From Paludibacter sp. (lineage in GTDB: Bacteria > Bacteroidota > Bacteroidia > Bacteroidales > Paludibacteraceae): a stretch of DNA of 64,000 nucleotides. Below are positions 33,736 through 42,894 of the stretch, piece after piece; position 1 is the stretch's first letter; each line of letters opens with the position of its first letter. The position numbers and the translations under genes are program-made. The notes below the pieces were generated by a model that was not told the DNA's origin, made no database searches, and saw only the letters and a program-made list of their open reading frames with translations. The stretch covers positions 30,232 through 94,231 of the forward strand of contig JARLGX010000030.1 of NCBI GenBank assembly GCA_031292575.1, given 5' to 3'.

Positions 33736-33912
33736 TAGTTTAGAAGAAAAAAATGTTATTTATATTCAATTTGAAAGAAATAGAGCTTATTTTATGCGAG
33801 AAAATCATATTTCAATACAAAATGAGCAATTTCAATCTAAATGTGTTATATGAAAAATACACACACTGCAAAGATAAGCTGAGGAAAAAGAATAATGACA
33901 GTAAATTTATAT

Positions 33913-33920
33913 TATTTTTG
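33913..33920 (+). promoter_or_regulatory. -7 promoter element of dxs
   Basis: TATTTTTG matches TAnnTTTG. Its closeness to the ATG at 33929 (9 bp) argues that the ATG at 33941 is the real start. Confidence 0.6.
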
Positions 33921-33940
33921 CAAGCAATTTGGAGAATATC

Positions 33941-35869
33941 ATGGAAAAGAGAACCTATCAATATATCAACAATATAAACTCACCGATTGATTTAAAAGCA
34001 GTTAATAAAAATCATCTTCCTGCGATTTGTGACGAATTACGTCAATTTATTATCGATGAAGTTTCAAAAAATCCCGGACATTTAGGATCAAGCTTAGGAG
34101 TTGTTGAACTAACAGTGGCATTGCATTATGTTTTCAATACGCCCTACGACCGCATAGTTTGGGATGTTGGACATCAAGCCTATGCACATAAAATTTTAAC
34201 GGGTCGTAGGGACAGGTTTTACACTAATCGCCAATTCAAAGGATTATGCGGGTTTCCCTCACCCAAAGAAAGCGAATATGATGCGTTCGGGGTTGGACAT
34301 TCATCCACGTCTATTTCGGCCGGCTTGGGTATGTCGGTAGCCTCCTTATTAAAAGAAGAACCTAACAGGCAAGTAGTGGCTGTTATCGGCGACGGAGCGA
34401 TGACGGGTGGCTTGGCATTCGAAGGATTAAATAATACTTCCATGGACAAGAACAACCTATTGATTATTCTAAACGATAATCAAATGGCCATTGATCCCAT
34501 GCATGGAGGTTTTACTCAATATCTGGTAGACATCACGACATCACGAACCTACAATAAAATTCGCTTTAAAGCCTATAAGATTCTGAAAAAGTTGAAAATT
34601 ATCAACGACGACAGGAAAAGTATAATCATACAGTTCAATAATAGTATAAAAGCAACTTTAACAAGACAACACAATATATTTGAAGGACTGAATATCCGTT
34701 ATTTTGGTCCGGTGGATGGGCACGATGTGGATGGATTGGTGCGAATTATGTCCGAAATAAAAAAGTTTGATGGACCAAAAGTGCTTCACGTCATCACTGT
34801 AAAAGGAAAAGGCTACGAACCGGCAGAAAAATCGGCTACCGAATGGCATGCTCCAGGTAAGTTCGACGTTGAAACCGGAGAAAGAAAAGCTGTGGTAACA
34901 AACGACCCCACTCCTCCTCTTTTTCAGGAAGTGTTTGGTGAAACATTGCTTGAACTTGCATTGAAAAACCAGAAAATTGTGGCTGTAACTCCGGCAATGC
35001 CTTCGGGTTGTTCAATGATTATCATGCAAAAAGAATTGCCAAATCGTGTTTTCGATGTAGGAATTGCCGAAAGTCATGCAGTAACTTTTTCAGCTGGAAT
35101 GGCAAAAGAAGGGTTGATTCCTTTCTGCAATATATATTCCTCGTTTATGCAACGAGCTTACGACAATGTGATTCATGATGTTGCATTACAAGAGTTAAAT
35201 GTGGTAATGTGTCTGGATCGTGCCGGAATAGTTGGCTCTGACGGAGCTACACATCATGGGATATTTGATTTGGCATATATGCGTTGCATCCCTCATTTAA
35301 CCATTTCAGCTCCACGAAATGAAATTGAACTGCGCAATTTACTCTTCACAGCTCAACAGCCTGATATGGGACCATTTGTAATTCGATATCCGCGTGGAAA
35401 AGGAACGATTGTTGATTGGCGACAACCTATGAAAGCTTTAGCAATTGGGAAAGGTGAATGTTTGAAACAAGGAAAAGATATAGCAGTTATAACTATTGGA
35501 ACAACAGCAATTAACGCTCAAAAAGCTATTGTACAACTTGAGAAAGAACAGGAAATTTCCATTGCCCATTACGATATTCGCTTCTTGAAACCGCTGGATG
35601 AAAGTTTGCTCCACGAAATTGGCAAAAATTTCAAACAAATTATAACCATTGAAGATGGCGTGATTCAGGGAGGATTTGGTAGCGCTGTGCTGGAATTTAT
35701 GTCGGATAACAATTATCAGGTAAACGTAAAGCGATTAGGAATAATAGACACTTTCGTGGAACACGGAACGCCCGAAGAACTTTACACTATGCTCGGATTA
35801 GATGCTGATGGAATTGCTAAAAGCCTAAAAAGCCTGGTGTATGAAAAATTTGAAGCAGTAAGAAATTAA
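33941..35869 (+). CDS. dxs: 1-deoxy-D-xylulose-5-phosphate synthase
   Basis: ThDP enzyme joining pyruvate and glyceraldehyde-3-phosphate, the first step of the MEP isoprenoid route. About 642 residues from ATG 33941 ([11 protein letters not shown]); an ATG at 33929 adds MENI but would leave no leader after the promoter. Motifs: [23 protein letters not shown] with the His, the ThDP motif [16 protein letters not shown], then [23 protein letters not shown] and RYPRGKGT in the transketolase-like C-terminal half. The third domain (about 515-640) is typical. Monocistronic, divergent from the ilv operon. Confidence 0.96.
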   Translation: MEKRTYQYINNINSPIDLKAVNKNHLPAICDELRQFIIDEVSKNPGHLGSSLGVVELTVALHYVFNTPYDRIVWDVGHQAYAHKILTGRRDRFYTNRQFKGLCGFPSPKESEYDAFGVGHSSTSISAGLGMSVASLLKEEPNRQVVAVIGDGAMTGGLAFEGLNNTSMDKNNLLIILNDNQMAIDPMHGGFTQYLVDITTSRTYNKIRFKAYKILKKLKIINDDRKSIIIQFNNSIKATLTRQHNIFEGLNIRYFGPVDGHDVDGLVRIMSEIKKFDGPKVLHVITVKGKGYEPAEKSATEWHAPGKFDVETGERKAVVTNDPTPPLFQEVFGETLLELALKNQKIVAVTPAMPSGCSMIIMQKELPNRVFDVGIAESHAVTFSAGMAKEGLIPFCNIYSSFMQRAYDNVIHDVALQELNVVMCLDRAGIVGSDGATHHGIFDLAYMRCIPHLTISAPRNEIELRNLLFTAQQPDMGPFVIRYPRGKGTIVDWRQPMKALAIGKGECLKQGKDIAVITIGTTAINAQKAIVQLEKEQEISIAHYDIRFLKPLDESLLHEIGKNFKQIITIEDGVIQGGFGSAVLEFMSDNNYQVNVKRLGIIDTFVEHGTPEELYTMLGLDADGIAKSLKSLVYEKFEAVRN

Positions 35870-35887
35870 AATATCTATTTTTGGAAT

Positions 35888-35930
35888 AAATTAGCCACAG
35901 ATCTTTTTTTCCGTGGCTAATTTATTTTTA
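35888..35930 (+). terminator. Terminator of dxs
   Basis: AAATTAGCCAC (35888-35898) / GTGGCTAATTT (35913-35923), loop rich in T, then ATTTTTA. Confidence 0.85.
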
Positions 35931-36016
35931 TCTCGAACAAAGTGCAATCAATTGGAGTTATTTAGTTGAATCATTTTTACATTTAAAAAGTATAAAAATT
36001 TAACTCAATAATTATA

Positions 36017-36475
36017 ATGGACTTACAAATAAACTCCTATCAATTTGGCGAACGACCTGCCGTAACTAAACCTGATCCAGAATTTTATAAGCAACTTGGC
36101 GAAGAAGGCATTCGGAAAATGGTAAGCAGACATTACGATCTTCTTCGTGTTAGTCCGATAAAACATTTATTTTCCAATGACGATGCTGAATTCGAACAAT
36201 CGAAACAAAATTCTGCCGATTTCATGATTCAGATTTGTGGTGGGCCGGATTATTTCAATCAGCATAAAGGAAAACCAATGTTGGTAGACCGTCATGCACA
36301 ATTTAGGATTAAACCCGAAGGTCGGATTGTATGGCTTAATTGTTACAAACAAGCACTCCTTGAGCTCGATATTCCCGAAAATTTAGTACTTTCGTTTTGG
36401 AATTACATCAACGTATTTTCTGCCTGGATGGTAAATACACCAAGCACTTCGTTTGATGTAAATACTAAATTATAA
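36017..36475 (+). CDS. Truncated haemoglobin (2-on-2 globin), group II-like
   Basis: 152 residues. Proximal heme ligand H93 in LVDRHAQFRI and W106 in VWLNCYKQALLEL (the conserved Trp G8 of group II). The N-terminal MVSRHYDLLRVSPIKHLF corresponds to helix B-C/E with Tyr40. Such globins bind O2 or NO and often serve in nitrosative stress in anaerobes. It has a slight N-terminal extension relative to typical 120-130-residue trHbs. The GH19 gene begins 35 bp downstream on the same strand. Confidence 0.9.
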   Translation: MDLQINSYQFGERPAVTKPDPEFYKQLGEEGIRKMVSRHYDLLRVSPIKHLFSNDDAEFEQSKQNSADFMIQICGGPDYFNQHKGKPMLVDRHAQFRIKPEGRIVWLNCYKQALLELDIPENLVLSFWNYINVFSAWMVNTPSTSFDVNTKL

Positions 36476-36510
36476 TCCGGTAAATATTTTTTCAATACCC
36501 ATCTTTTTCA

Positions 36511-37392
36511 ATGAAACAAGTTTTAATTATATTGATTTCTATCCTCGCGATTAATAGCTTTGCTCAAACAACATTACCGGCAAACGAACCACTAATTCAT
36601 TCGGCTAATCATCTTGGAAAAACCTCTCTCACAAAACTTCTGAACGAAAAAAAATGGAATGAATTATTTCCAAATCGACATGGAATGGACAGCAGAAATC
36701 AAAAAAAAAGAATACGTGATTTCTATTCATTCAAGGCCTTTGAAACGGCAGCCCGCTATTTCCCTGAATTTTTGTCAAACAATCCTTTAATTCAAAAAAG
36801 AGAATTAGCAGCATTTTTGGCCAACATTGCCGAAGAAACAAGTGGTGGTTGGGACGATGCACCGGGTGGATATTTTAAATGGGGATTACATTTTATCAAT
36901 GAGCAGGAAGACAGCACAAAAAATAAGTACACTGATTTTACAAAAATAAAATACCCACCTGTAGCCGGAAAAAGCTATCACGGAAGAGGTCCAAAACAAC
37001 TGAGTTGGAACTATAACTATGGACAATTCAGCGAAGCGTGGTTTGGCACCAAAGATTCATTATTGCAACATCCTGAGTGGTTGGCCGAGGATTCAGTATT
37101 ATCATTTGCTTCGGCAATCTGGTTCTGGATGACCCCGCAGTTTCCCAAACCTTCATGCCATGACATCATGACAGGCAAGTGGAAACCAACCGCCAACGAT
37201 TTACAAAACGGGCGTGTACCAGGCTTTGGGGCTACTTTAAATGTAATTAATGGAGGTTTAGAATGTGGAAAGGGAATTGATCTTAAAAAAACAGCTTACC
37301 GTTACAAATATTATACGTATTTTTGTAAATATTTTCATGTTTCACCGGGTGAGAATATAAGTTGCTGTAATCAGAAACCATTTGGACAATAA
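36511..37392 (+). CDS. Secreted glycoside hydrolase family 19 (chitinase/lysozyme-like)
   Basis: 293 residues with a Sec signal peptide (MKQVLIILISILAINSFAQ). GH19 fold: FETAARYFPEFLSNN, then FLANIAEETSGGWDDAPGG with the general acid at E109 (motif normally H-E-T-x-G-G-W, here E-E-T-S-G-G-W), YHGRGPKQLSWNYNYGQFSEAWFG, and the C-terminal NVINGGLECGKG. GH19 enzymes cleave chitin or, in related phage and bacterial members, peptidoglycan. Family is sure, substrate is not. The next gene is a GH3 glucosidase-type hydrolase 80 bp later. Confidence 0.88.
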   Translation: MKQVLIILISILAINSFAQTTLPANEPLIHSANHLGKTSLTKLLNEKKWNELFPNRHGMDSRNQKKRIRDFYSFKAFETAARYFPEFLSNNPLIQKRELAAFLANIAEETSGGWDDAPGGYFKWGLHFINEQEDSTKNKYTDFTKIKYPPVAGKSYHGRGPKQLSWNYNYGQFSEAWFGTKDSLLQHPEWLAEDSVLSFASAIWFWMTPQFPKPSCHDIMTGKWKPTANDLQNGRVPGFGATLNVINGGLECGKGIDLKKTAYRYKYYTYFCKYFHVSPGENISCCNQKPFGQ

Positions 37393-37472
37393 TAACTGAT
37401 TACACATATGATTTAATCTTTTTCCTTATTTCTAAAATTCTTTAATCACATAATTACCTCAATAAAAAATAT

Positions 37473-39632
37473 ATGAAACGCACAACTATCATTATTTGTG
37501 GGCTTTGCCTACTTTGCTTTCATTCTTTCTCTCAGCCAACAAAAATGGAAAAGTACAAATTTAAACCGTTCAAAACTCCTATTAGTTTAGCAATTGCCGA
37601 CAAAAGAGCTGATTCAATATTGTCACTCATGACTTTAGCCGAAAAAATTGAAATGATAGGAGGTCATAATTCATTCATGACAAAAGGCTTTAAGAAGTAT
37701 AACATTCCCGAATTTGAATTTTCGGATGCAACACAAGGTGTTCATATCAGGAAAGATTTAAACAGTACAATACAAAAATCAACTGCATTTCCTTGTCCGC
37801 TGGCACTCACAGCCACCTGGAACCCATCGTTAGCAAATAGTTTTGCAAAAAGTATCGGCGAAGAATGTCGGGCGAATAATGTGGCTGTATTGTTAGGACC
37901 GGGAATGAATATTTATCGTATCTCCCAAAACGGACGTAATTTTGAATATTTCGGCGAAGATCCTTTTCTGGCAGCCCGAATGATAGAAAACTATGTTGTA
38001 GGGATGCAAAGTACCGGAACAATAACAACCCTAAAACATTTTCTTTGCAACAATACTGATTTTCATCGCCGACGTACCAATTCCGTGGTTGGCGAAAGAG
38101 CTATTCACGAAATATACCTGCCGGCTTTTAAAGCTGGAGTTGATGCTGGAGCTATGGCAGTGATGACTTCTTACAATCAGGTAAATGGTGAATGGGCAGG
38201 GCAGAACAGTTATGTCATTAATCAATTGTTAAAAAAAGAACTGGGTTTTAAAGGAGTGGTAATGACCGATTGGTGGTCGGTATATGATCCTGAAAAAGTA
38301 ATTAAATCCGGAATGGATCTCGAAATGCCAGGTGAAGGAAACAAAGATATTCCTGACCTTGCTATTGTTGGCGATATTTATCTCAGAACGAACGCCGCCA
38401 GACTTATTAAAGAAGGTAAAGCAACTGAAGCTGACGTTACCCGCATGGCAAAAAATATGATGCGTGCATTTATTGCCATGGGCGATTATGACCGTCCGGT
38501 GAAAGATGCAAGTTATATGAATAACTATCCCGAACACGAAAAAGTAGCATTACAAACTGCCCGGGAAGGAATTGTGTTGTTGCGCAATGAAAAGAATATC
38601 CTGCCACTTTCAGCAACCGCAAAAAATAATATTCTGGTAGTTGGAAAATATGTTGAAAACATTGCTCGTGGATTAGGGTCGGCAGAAGTAGAAGGGTACA
38701 ACAACATAAGCATGATAGATGCATTACGGACTGAATTCGGGACTTCGGTTACGTATGCTAAAGAACCGACCGAGGAACAACTTAAAGCAGCAAGTTTTGT
38801 AGTGGTTAGCATTGGCACAAGTGACAGCGAAGGTTGGGATAAACCATTTGAAATACCTGCTGAAGGCAATGCGTTGGTAGAAAAAGTAGCATCATTGAAC
38901 AACAATATGGTAGTGGTGGTAAATGCAGGTGGTGGATTAAAAATGACCGAGTGGAATACGAAAGTTCCAGCTATTATTTATGGTTGGTATGCGGGGCAAA
39001 ATGGATACACCGCACTGGCCGAAATACTTTCGGGAAAAACAAATCCATCGGGTAAATTACCTATTACCATTGAGAAACAGTTTGAAGATTCTCCCGGATT
39101 TGGATATATTCCTAAAGGAATGGAACTTTACACAGGTTGGGGTGGTGATGTGATTGCTCCTAAAATTCCTGTATTTGACATAAACTATAAAGAAGGTATT
39201 TTTGTTGGTTACAGGTGGTATGAATCTAAAAAAATTGAACCACTCTATCACTTTGGATTCGGTTTATCATATACCACTTTCGGATTTAGCAACATGAAAG
39301 TTTCAAATTCAAAAATCAGTAAAACAGCAGGTGTTACAGTTTCATTTGAATTGAAAAACACTGGTAAAAAAGCCGGAGCTGAAGTTGCTCAATTGTATAT
39401 ACAGGCTCTGAATCCAAAAGTAGAACGCCCTTTAAAGGAACTGAAAGCATTTTCTAAAGTAGAATTGAAAGCGGGCGAAAGTAAACTTGTAACTTTACAT
39501 TTGAAAAGCAACGACTTTGCTTATTGGGATGTAAAATCACATGCTTGGAAAGTAGATGCAGGTAATTACAATCTTTTGCTGGGTTCGGCATCGAACGATA
39601 TTTTACAAACAGCAAAAGTAACAATCAACTAG
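37473..39632 (+). CDS. Secreted glycoside hydrolase family 3 (beta-glucosidase type)
   Basis: 719 residues: signal peptide (1-20, ending HSFSQ), GH3 N-terminal barrel (about 45-330), GH3 C-terminal domain (about 370-590) and an FnIII-like domain (about 640-715, FELKNTGKKAGAEVAQLYIQ). The nucleophile Asp lies in VVMTDWWSVYDPEKVIKSGMDLEMPG; DATQGVHIRKD and LLGPGMNIYRISQNGRNFEYFGEDPFLAARM are barrel motifs. It releases terminal beta-linked glucose (or GlcNAc-like sugars) from oligosaccharides in the periplasm. With the GH19 gene upstream it may form a small polysaccharide-degrading pair. No susCD genes are nearby. Confidence 0.94.
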   Translation: MKRTTIIICGLCLLCFHSFSQPTKMEKYKFKPFKTPISLAIADKRADSILSLMTLAEKIEMIGGHNSFMTKGFKKYNIPEFEFSDATQGVHIRKDLNSTIQKSTAFPCPLALTATWNPSLANSFAKSIGEECRANNVAVLLGPGMNIYRISQNGRNFEYFGEDPFLAARMIENYVVGMQSTGTITTLKHFLCNNTDFHRRRTNSVVGERAIHEIYLPAFKAGVDAGAMAVMTSYNQVNGEWAGQNSYVINQLLKKELGFKGVVMTDWWSVYDPEKVIKSGMDLEMPGEGNKDIPDLAIVGDIYLRTNAARLIKEGKATEADVTRMAKNMMRAFIAMGDYDRPVKDASYMNNYPEHEKVALQTAREGIVLLRNEKNILPLSATAKNNILVVGKYVENIARGLGSAEVEGYNNISMIDALRTEFGTSVTYAKEPTEEQLKAASFVVVSIGTSDSEGWDKPFEIPAEGNALVEKVASLNNNMVVVVNAGGGLKMTEWNTKVPAIIYGWYAGQNGYTALAEILSGKTNPSGKLPITIEKQFEDSPGFGYIPKGMELYTGWGGDVIAPKIPVFDINYKEGIFVGYRWYESKKIEPLYHFGFGLSYTTFGFSNMKVSNSKISKTAGVTVSFELKNTGKKAGAEVAQLYIQALNPKVERPLKELKAFSKVELKAGESKLVTLHLKSNDFAYWDVKSHAWKVDAGNYNLLLGSASNDILQTAKVTIN

Positions 39633-39675
39633 TTGGCGAGTTTAAAAAAAATATAAACTTTTAAAAACAGAAATC

Positions 39676-39780
39676 ATGGCAAAATCTCAAGACGCAAAGA
39701 AAACCGTAAAGAAAGAGCCTCTCAAAACTCCAAAAGAGAAAAAAGAAGAAAAGAGAGAAAAGAAAATGAAAAAAGGGTGA
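39676..39780 (+). CDS. Lysine-rich 34-residue protein
   Basis: ATG 39676 to TGA 39780: MAKSQDAKKTVKKEPLKT, then a PKEKKEEKREKKMKKG tail. Over 40% Lys. It has a clean start 44 bp after the GH3 gene and its own terminator (39790-39821), which argue it is expressed. Similar tiny Lys-rich proteins starting MAKS..KKxVKKEP occur in Bacteroidota, as far as I recall; no function is known. Nucleic-acid binding is a guess from charge. Confidence 0.7.
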   Translation: MAKSQDAKKTVKKEPLKTPKEKKEEKREKKMKKG

Positions 39781-39789
39781 TATAATTTT

Positions 39790-39821
39790 AAAGTGCAAGT
39801 CGGTTGGCTTGCACTTTTTTT
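39790..39821 (+). terminator. Terminator after the Lys-rich gene
   Basis: AAAGTGCAAG (39790-39799) / CTTGCACTTT (39808-39817) followed by T. Confidence 0.92.
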
Positions 39822-39913
39822 GTCAATTCATATTAACGCATCTTATCCTTTATACCGTTTTAATTTTTTCCTAAAATTCCTATTTATTTAAGTGGGTTAT
39901 TCGTGAAAATATT

Positions 39914-39944
39914 TTTGTTCATCTAAAAATAATGTATACTTTTG
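39914..39944 (+). promoter_or_regulatory. Promoter of the epimerase gene
   Basis: -33 TTTG (39914-39917), 19 bp, -7 TACTTTTG (39937-39944). A perfect Bacteroidota promoter 37 bp before the start. Confidence 0.75.
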
Positions 39945-39981
39945 AGCTGTTAAACAGAACTCAACTTTAAATTATTTTGCA

Positions 39982-40989
39982 ATGAAAGTATTATTTATCG
40001 GGGGAACAGGGAATATTAGTTCAGCCTGTTCGGAATTAGCCATTGCGCGTGGTATTGATTTATACCATTTAAATAGAGGAATCAGTGCAGGTATTCGAAA
40101 AATTGAAGGTGCCAAAACAATTCTTGCCGATATTCGGAATTTTGCTGAAACACAACAAGCAATTGAAGGTCATCACTTCGATGCAGTAGTCGATTTCATT
40201 GCTTTCGAGCCGGAACATATACAGGATGACATCCGGTTATTTACAGGCAAAACCGATCAATTTGTATTTATCAGCTCCGCTTCGGCTTACCAGACACCTC
40301 CCGAGAAATTGCCCGTAACCGAAGAAACTCCATTGGATAATCCCTTTTGGGAATATTCTCGCAAAAAAATAGCTTGTGAAAAACTATTAAAAGACGAATA
40401 TACTAAAAACGGATTTCCATACACCATTATCCGTCCATCGCATACGTATAGTAAAACCCTTATTCCGGTTGAAGGCGGATACACCGTGTTGCACCGTATG
40501 CTGAAAGGCTTGCCCATAGTGGTTCATGGCGATGGTACTTCCATTTGGACATTAACGCATAACAAAGACTTTGCCGTGGGATTAGTTGGATTATTGGGCA
40601 ATAAAGCGGCCATTGACGAAGCATTCCATATCACTTCGGACGAATGGTTATCGTGGAATAGCATTTTCAACCTGATAGCTGCCGAGCTGGGTGTAACGCT
40701 TCGGTTGGTACATATTCCGTCGGACATTATAGCACGTTACGACCAACGGACAGGCGACAGTTTATTGGGCGACAAAGCGCACAGCATGATTTTCGACAAC
40801 TCAAAAATCCGCCAGTTTGTGCCCGATTACAAACCTAAAATCACATTCAGCGAAGGAGTTAAAGAAGTGGTAAAATGGTATAAGGAAAACACAATTACAC
40901 TGGAGCCTGACGAACGAATCAATAACTACATGGATAAAATAATAACTGACCTGAACGATTCAAAATTGACCGATCGTGATCGATTATGA
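39982..40989 (+). CDS. NAD-dependent epimerase/dehydratase (extended SDR)
   Basis: 335 residues. N-terminal Rossmann glycine motif FIGGTGNISSAC; the usual Y-xxx-K region is YSRKKIACEKLL near residue 130, and IIRPSHTYS follows. The segment GDGTSIWTLTHNKDFAVGLVGLL is typical of the nucleotide-sugar epimerase/CSP41-like group. Specific substrate unknown. Its last codons overlap the next gene in an ATGA (40986-40989). Confidence 0.88.
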   Translation: MKVLFIGGTGNISSACSELAIARGIDLYHLNRGISAGIRKIEGAKTILADIRNFAETQQAIEGHHFDAVVDFIAFEPEHIQDDIRLFTGKTDQFVFISSASAYQTPPEKLPVTEETPLDNPFWEYSRKKIACEKLLKDEYTKNGFPYTIIRPSHTYSKTLIPVEGGYTVLHRMLKGLPIVVHGDGTSIWTLTHNKDFAVGLVGLLGNKAAIDEAFHITSDEWLSWNSIFNLIAAELGVTLRLVHIPSDIIARYDQRTGDSLLGDKAHSMIFDNSKIRQFVPDYKPKITFSEGVKEVVKWYKENTITLEPDERINNYMDKIITDLNDSKLTDRDRL

Positions 40990-41177
40990 AAAAGAGCCAT
41001 ACCAAAACCTCAATTATTTCAATAATCGGAATAACACTTATTTTGCTGGCAGTTTTAGCCCGTAGAATGTCGGTGCGACATCCTGACATGGATGAACTAC
41101 TAAGTTTTGTAGCCGGATTTGCCATAATGGTTGTTTGTTTTTTGATACTAAAAATCTTTTTGAAAAACAAAAAATAA
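40986..41177 (+). CDS. Small two-helix membrane protein, coupled to the epimerase
   Basis: 63 residues with hydrophobic segments at about 9-24 and 40-58 and a charged loop RRMSVRHPDMDEL. Its start overlaps the epimerase stop (ATGA), indicating translational coupling. No family recognised. Confidence 0.72.
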   Translation: MKKSHTKTSIISIIGITLILLAVLARRMSVRHPDMDELLSFVAGFAIMVVCFLILKIFLKNKK

Positions 41178-41220
41178 AGAGTCGATATAGCTATTTAAAA
41201 GAATGCTTTTTCTCACCTAC

Positions 41221-41258
41221 TAACCCAGATAGATTTATCTGTCGGGGTTATTTTTTTT
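41221..41258 (+). terminator. Terminator of the epimerase unit
   Basis: TAACCC-AGATA...TATCT-GGGGTTA imperfect stem followed by eight T. Confidence 0.65.
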
Positions 41259-41298
41259 TCATTCAAATAAAATTATACATGTTTTTTTTGAAAAACAC

Positions 41299-41329
41299 TT
41301 TGATGTTAAAGTGATATTCCTTAAATTTG
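41299..41329 (+). promoter_or_regulatory. Promoter upstream of the 42-bp array
   Basis: -33 TTTG (41299-41302), 19 bp, -7 TAAATTTG (41322-41329). Transcription would cross the 42-bp array and reach the gene at 41713 with a leader of about 375 nt. Confidence 0.7.
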
Positions 41330-41440
41330 CGCCTTTATTATTAAAAATGAATGATTCCAGGCTTAATACCCAACGTAAAATAAGCATAAAAAACCTTTTG
41401 CAAAGCCATAAGTGGGCATTTTAAAGGCAAAAAAAACGTC

Positions 41441-41621
41441 GTATTAGTACGAACGAGCAAACGAGAGGATGAACAACCAATCGTACATGTACGAACGGGC
41501 AAACGAGACGATGAACAGCCGAGCGTATTAGTACGAACGACCAAACGAGACGATGAACAACCAGTCGTACTAGTACGAACGGGCAAACGAGCAGATGGAC
41601 AGCCGGGCGTACATGTACGAC
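41441..41621. repeat. 42-bp tandem array (four to five units) with GTACNNGTAC palindromes
   Basis: GTACGA recurs at 41447, 41489, 41531, 41573 and 41615, exactly 42 bp apart. Each unit contains a palindromic word (GTACATGTAC, GTACTAGTAC, or GTATTAGTAC) followed by GAACGRSCAAACGAGACGAT. The 42-bp period keeps frames open (a 14-residue VRTGKRDDEQPxVLV pattern on plus, a Ser/Arg-rich one on minus), but the plus frame has no ATG and is stopped at 41387. The 534-bp gap 41178-41712 otherwise holds only the promoter and terminator listed. Confidence 0.88.
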
Positions 41622-41712
41622 TGAAAAAACAAACTATACCATCTTCACAAATGGCTCAACAATAGCAGTGATTCAATTTCAAGACAAAATATAAAAATTA
41701 AAATTAAAGAGT

Positions 41713-42003
41713 ATGGAAACATGGAAAGATTTATACTTCAGCATGGATTTTATGGATTGCATTGAGGTAAATAACTTATTATTTTCTAAAAAAATAGATT
41801 CAAAGATATTAAGTTTCGCAATGGTCAAACCGGATAACCAGGGTAATCCTTTTCAACCTGTAGGGGCCTCGAAAGTGGTAGTTTTGGAAAAAGATTTTGA
41901 AAAAGGCTTGAAAATCATTGCCGAAAACGGATTCAAATCCGATATCACCTTTTCCGATGAAAACAATATCGATTACTCTGTACCATTTCCCAAACAGAGT
42001 TAG
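41713..42003 (+). CDS. Hypothetical 96-residue protein
   Basis: A small soluble acidic protein (METWKDLYFSMDFMDCIEVNNLLF...). Alternating strands and helices suggest a compact alpha/beta fold. A VVLEKDFEKGLKIIAENGFKSDITFSDENN segment is vaguely like DUF2007-type metal-binding folds, but I cannot support a family. No signal peptide. It follows the 42-bp array, which probably forms its 5' leader. Confidence 0.65.
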   Translation: METWKDLYFSMDFMDCIEVNNLLFSKKIDSKILSFAMVKPDNQGNPFQPVGASKVVVLEKDFEKGLKIIAENGFKSDITFSDENNIDYSVPFPKQS

Positions 42004-42109
42004 AAAAACAGCGGTTGATAAAATAACAACATTCCCTATTCTCCGACTGCTTTAGTCTGTGAATAGATTTAAAGCAGCTTTTTACACAAGACAAATAACA
42101 ACAATCAAT

Positions 42110-42685
42110 ATGAAACAACTCATTTTGTTTATCCTTTTTGTCGGAATTTCATTCATTCAGATTCAGGCACAATCGCCAAAAGATACAGTACAAACCATTC
42201 AGTCGGCTGAAAGTATAAAACCGGTGTATAATGAATATGCAACTAAAAAAAATCCAGCCAACGACTCGATAACAATTAATCCGGTAAAAGGCGACATCAA
42301 AGGGTATCAAAATGGGTTCTTATTAAGTATGCCCGATTATAAAAACATTTTCAAAGATAATCCCGAAGCACTCCATCAAATCAAGGTTGCAAACTTTGAC
42401 TATAAGGTAGGTTTATACATGGATTATATCGGAGGTTTTACGTTTGGATATTGTTTAGGTTCGGCCATAAACGGCACTCATCTGGATGCTTCCTGGGGTT
42501 TGACGTTGGCAGCGAGTGCCGCTGTGGTAGGGACAGGTTTTATCATCTATAATTCCGGCAAAATGCATCACCGCAAAGCCATTGACATCTATAATTCTCC
42601 TTTTAGAAAATATAATCTGAAAGAAACAGGTGAGCTTAAAGTCGGAATTACTAATGATGGATTGGGATTTGCGTATCGGTTTTAG
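42110..42685 (+). CDS. Secreted hypothetical protein with two hydrophobic stretches
   Basis: 191 residues from ATG 42110, which places the signal peptide MKQLILFILFVGISFIQIQAQ at the N-terminus; a longer frame from 42059 is open but improbable. The body has a Pro/Asn-rich linker (about 30-60), then GLYMDYIGGFTFGYCLGSAING and WGLTLAASAAVVGTGFIIYNSGK (two glycine-rich membrane-like segments), ending GELKVGITNDGLGFAYRF, like an outer-membrane beta-strand C-terminus (terminal Phe). An envelope location is likely. Family not recognised. Confidence 0.68.
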   Translation: MKQLILFILFVGISFIQIQAQSPKDTVQTIQSAESIKPVYNEYATKKNPANDSITINPVKGDIKGYQNGFLLSMPDYKNIFKDNPEALHQIKVANFDYKVGLYMDYIGGFTFGYCLGSAINGTHLDASWGLTLAASAAVVGTGFIIYNSGKMHHRKAIDIYNSPFRKYNLKETGELKVGITNDGLGFAYRF

Positions 42686-42715
42686 CTAATTTTCAGAAAC
42701 ACCAAGCAACATAAA

Positions 42716-42752
42716 AAAGAGGGATGGCTTTGAGAGTCATCCTTCTTCATTT
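42716..42752 (+). terminator. Probable terminator
   Basis: GAGGGATGGCT / AGTCATCCTTCTTC imperfect stem (G-T pairs) followed by ATTTT. Confidence 0.6.
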
Positions 42753-42894
42753 TAGATAACTGAAGCAAAGCTAATCACCAACTCAATATCGTATTAATAT
42801 TGGCAGTTATTTATCAACAATCGTACAAGCATATCTGTTATTTATAGTATCAATTACACGATAAAAACTGCATTTAAATATAGGAGGTATTAAA

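Noticed and set aside
33753..33977. 74-codon plus-strand frame upstream of dxs
   Set aside because: It overlaps the dxs promoter and start in another frame, with low-complexity AT-rich composition and no homology.
41341..41586. 81-codon minus-strand frame (Ser/Arg-rich VRTSTTGCSSSRL repeats)
   Set aside because: Frame openness follows from the 42-bp tandem repeat. The downstream half is antisense to a leader region, and no promoter on that strand is seen.
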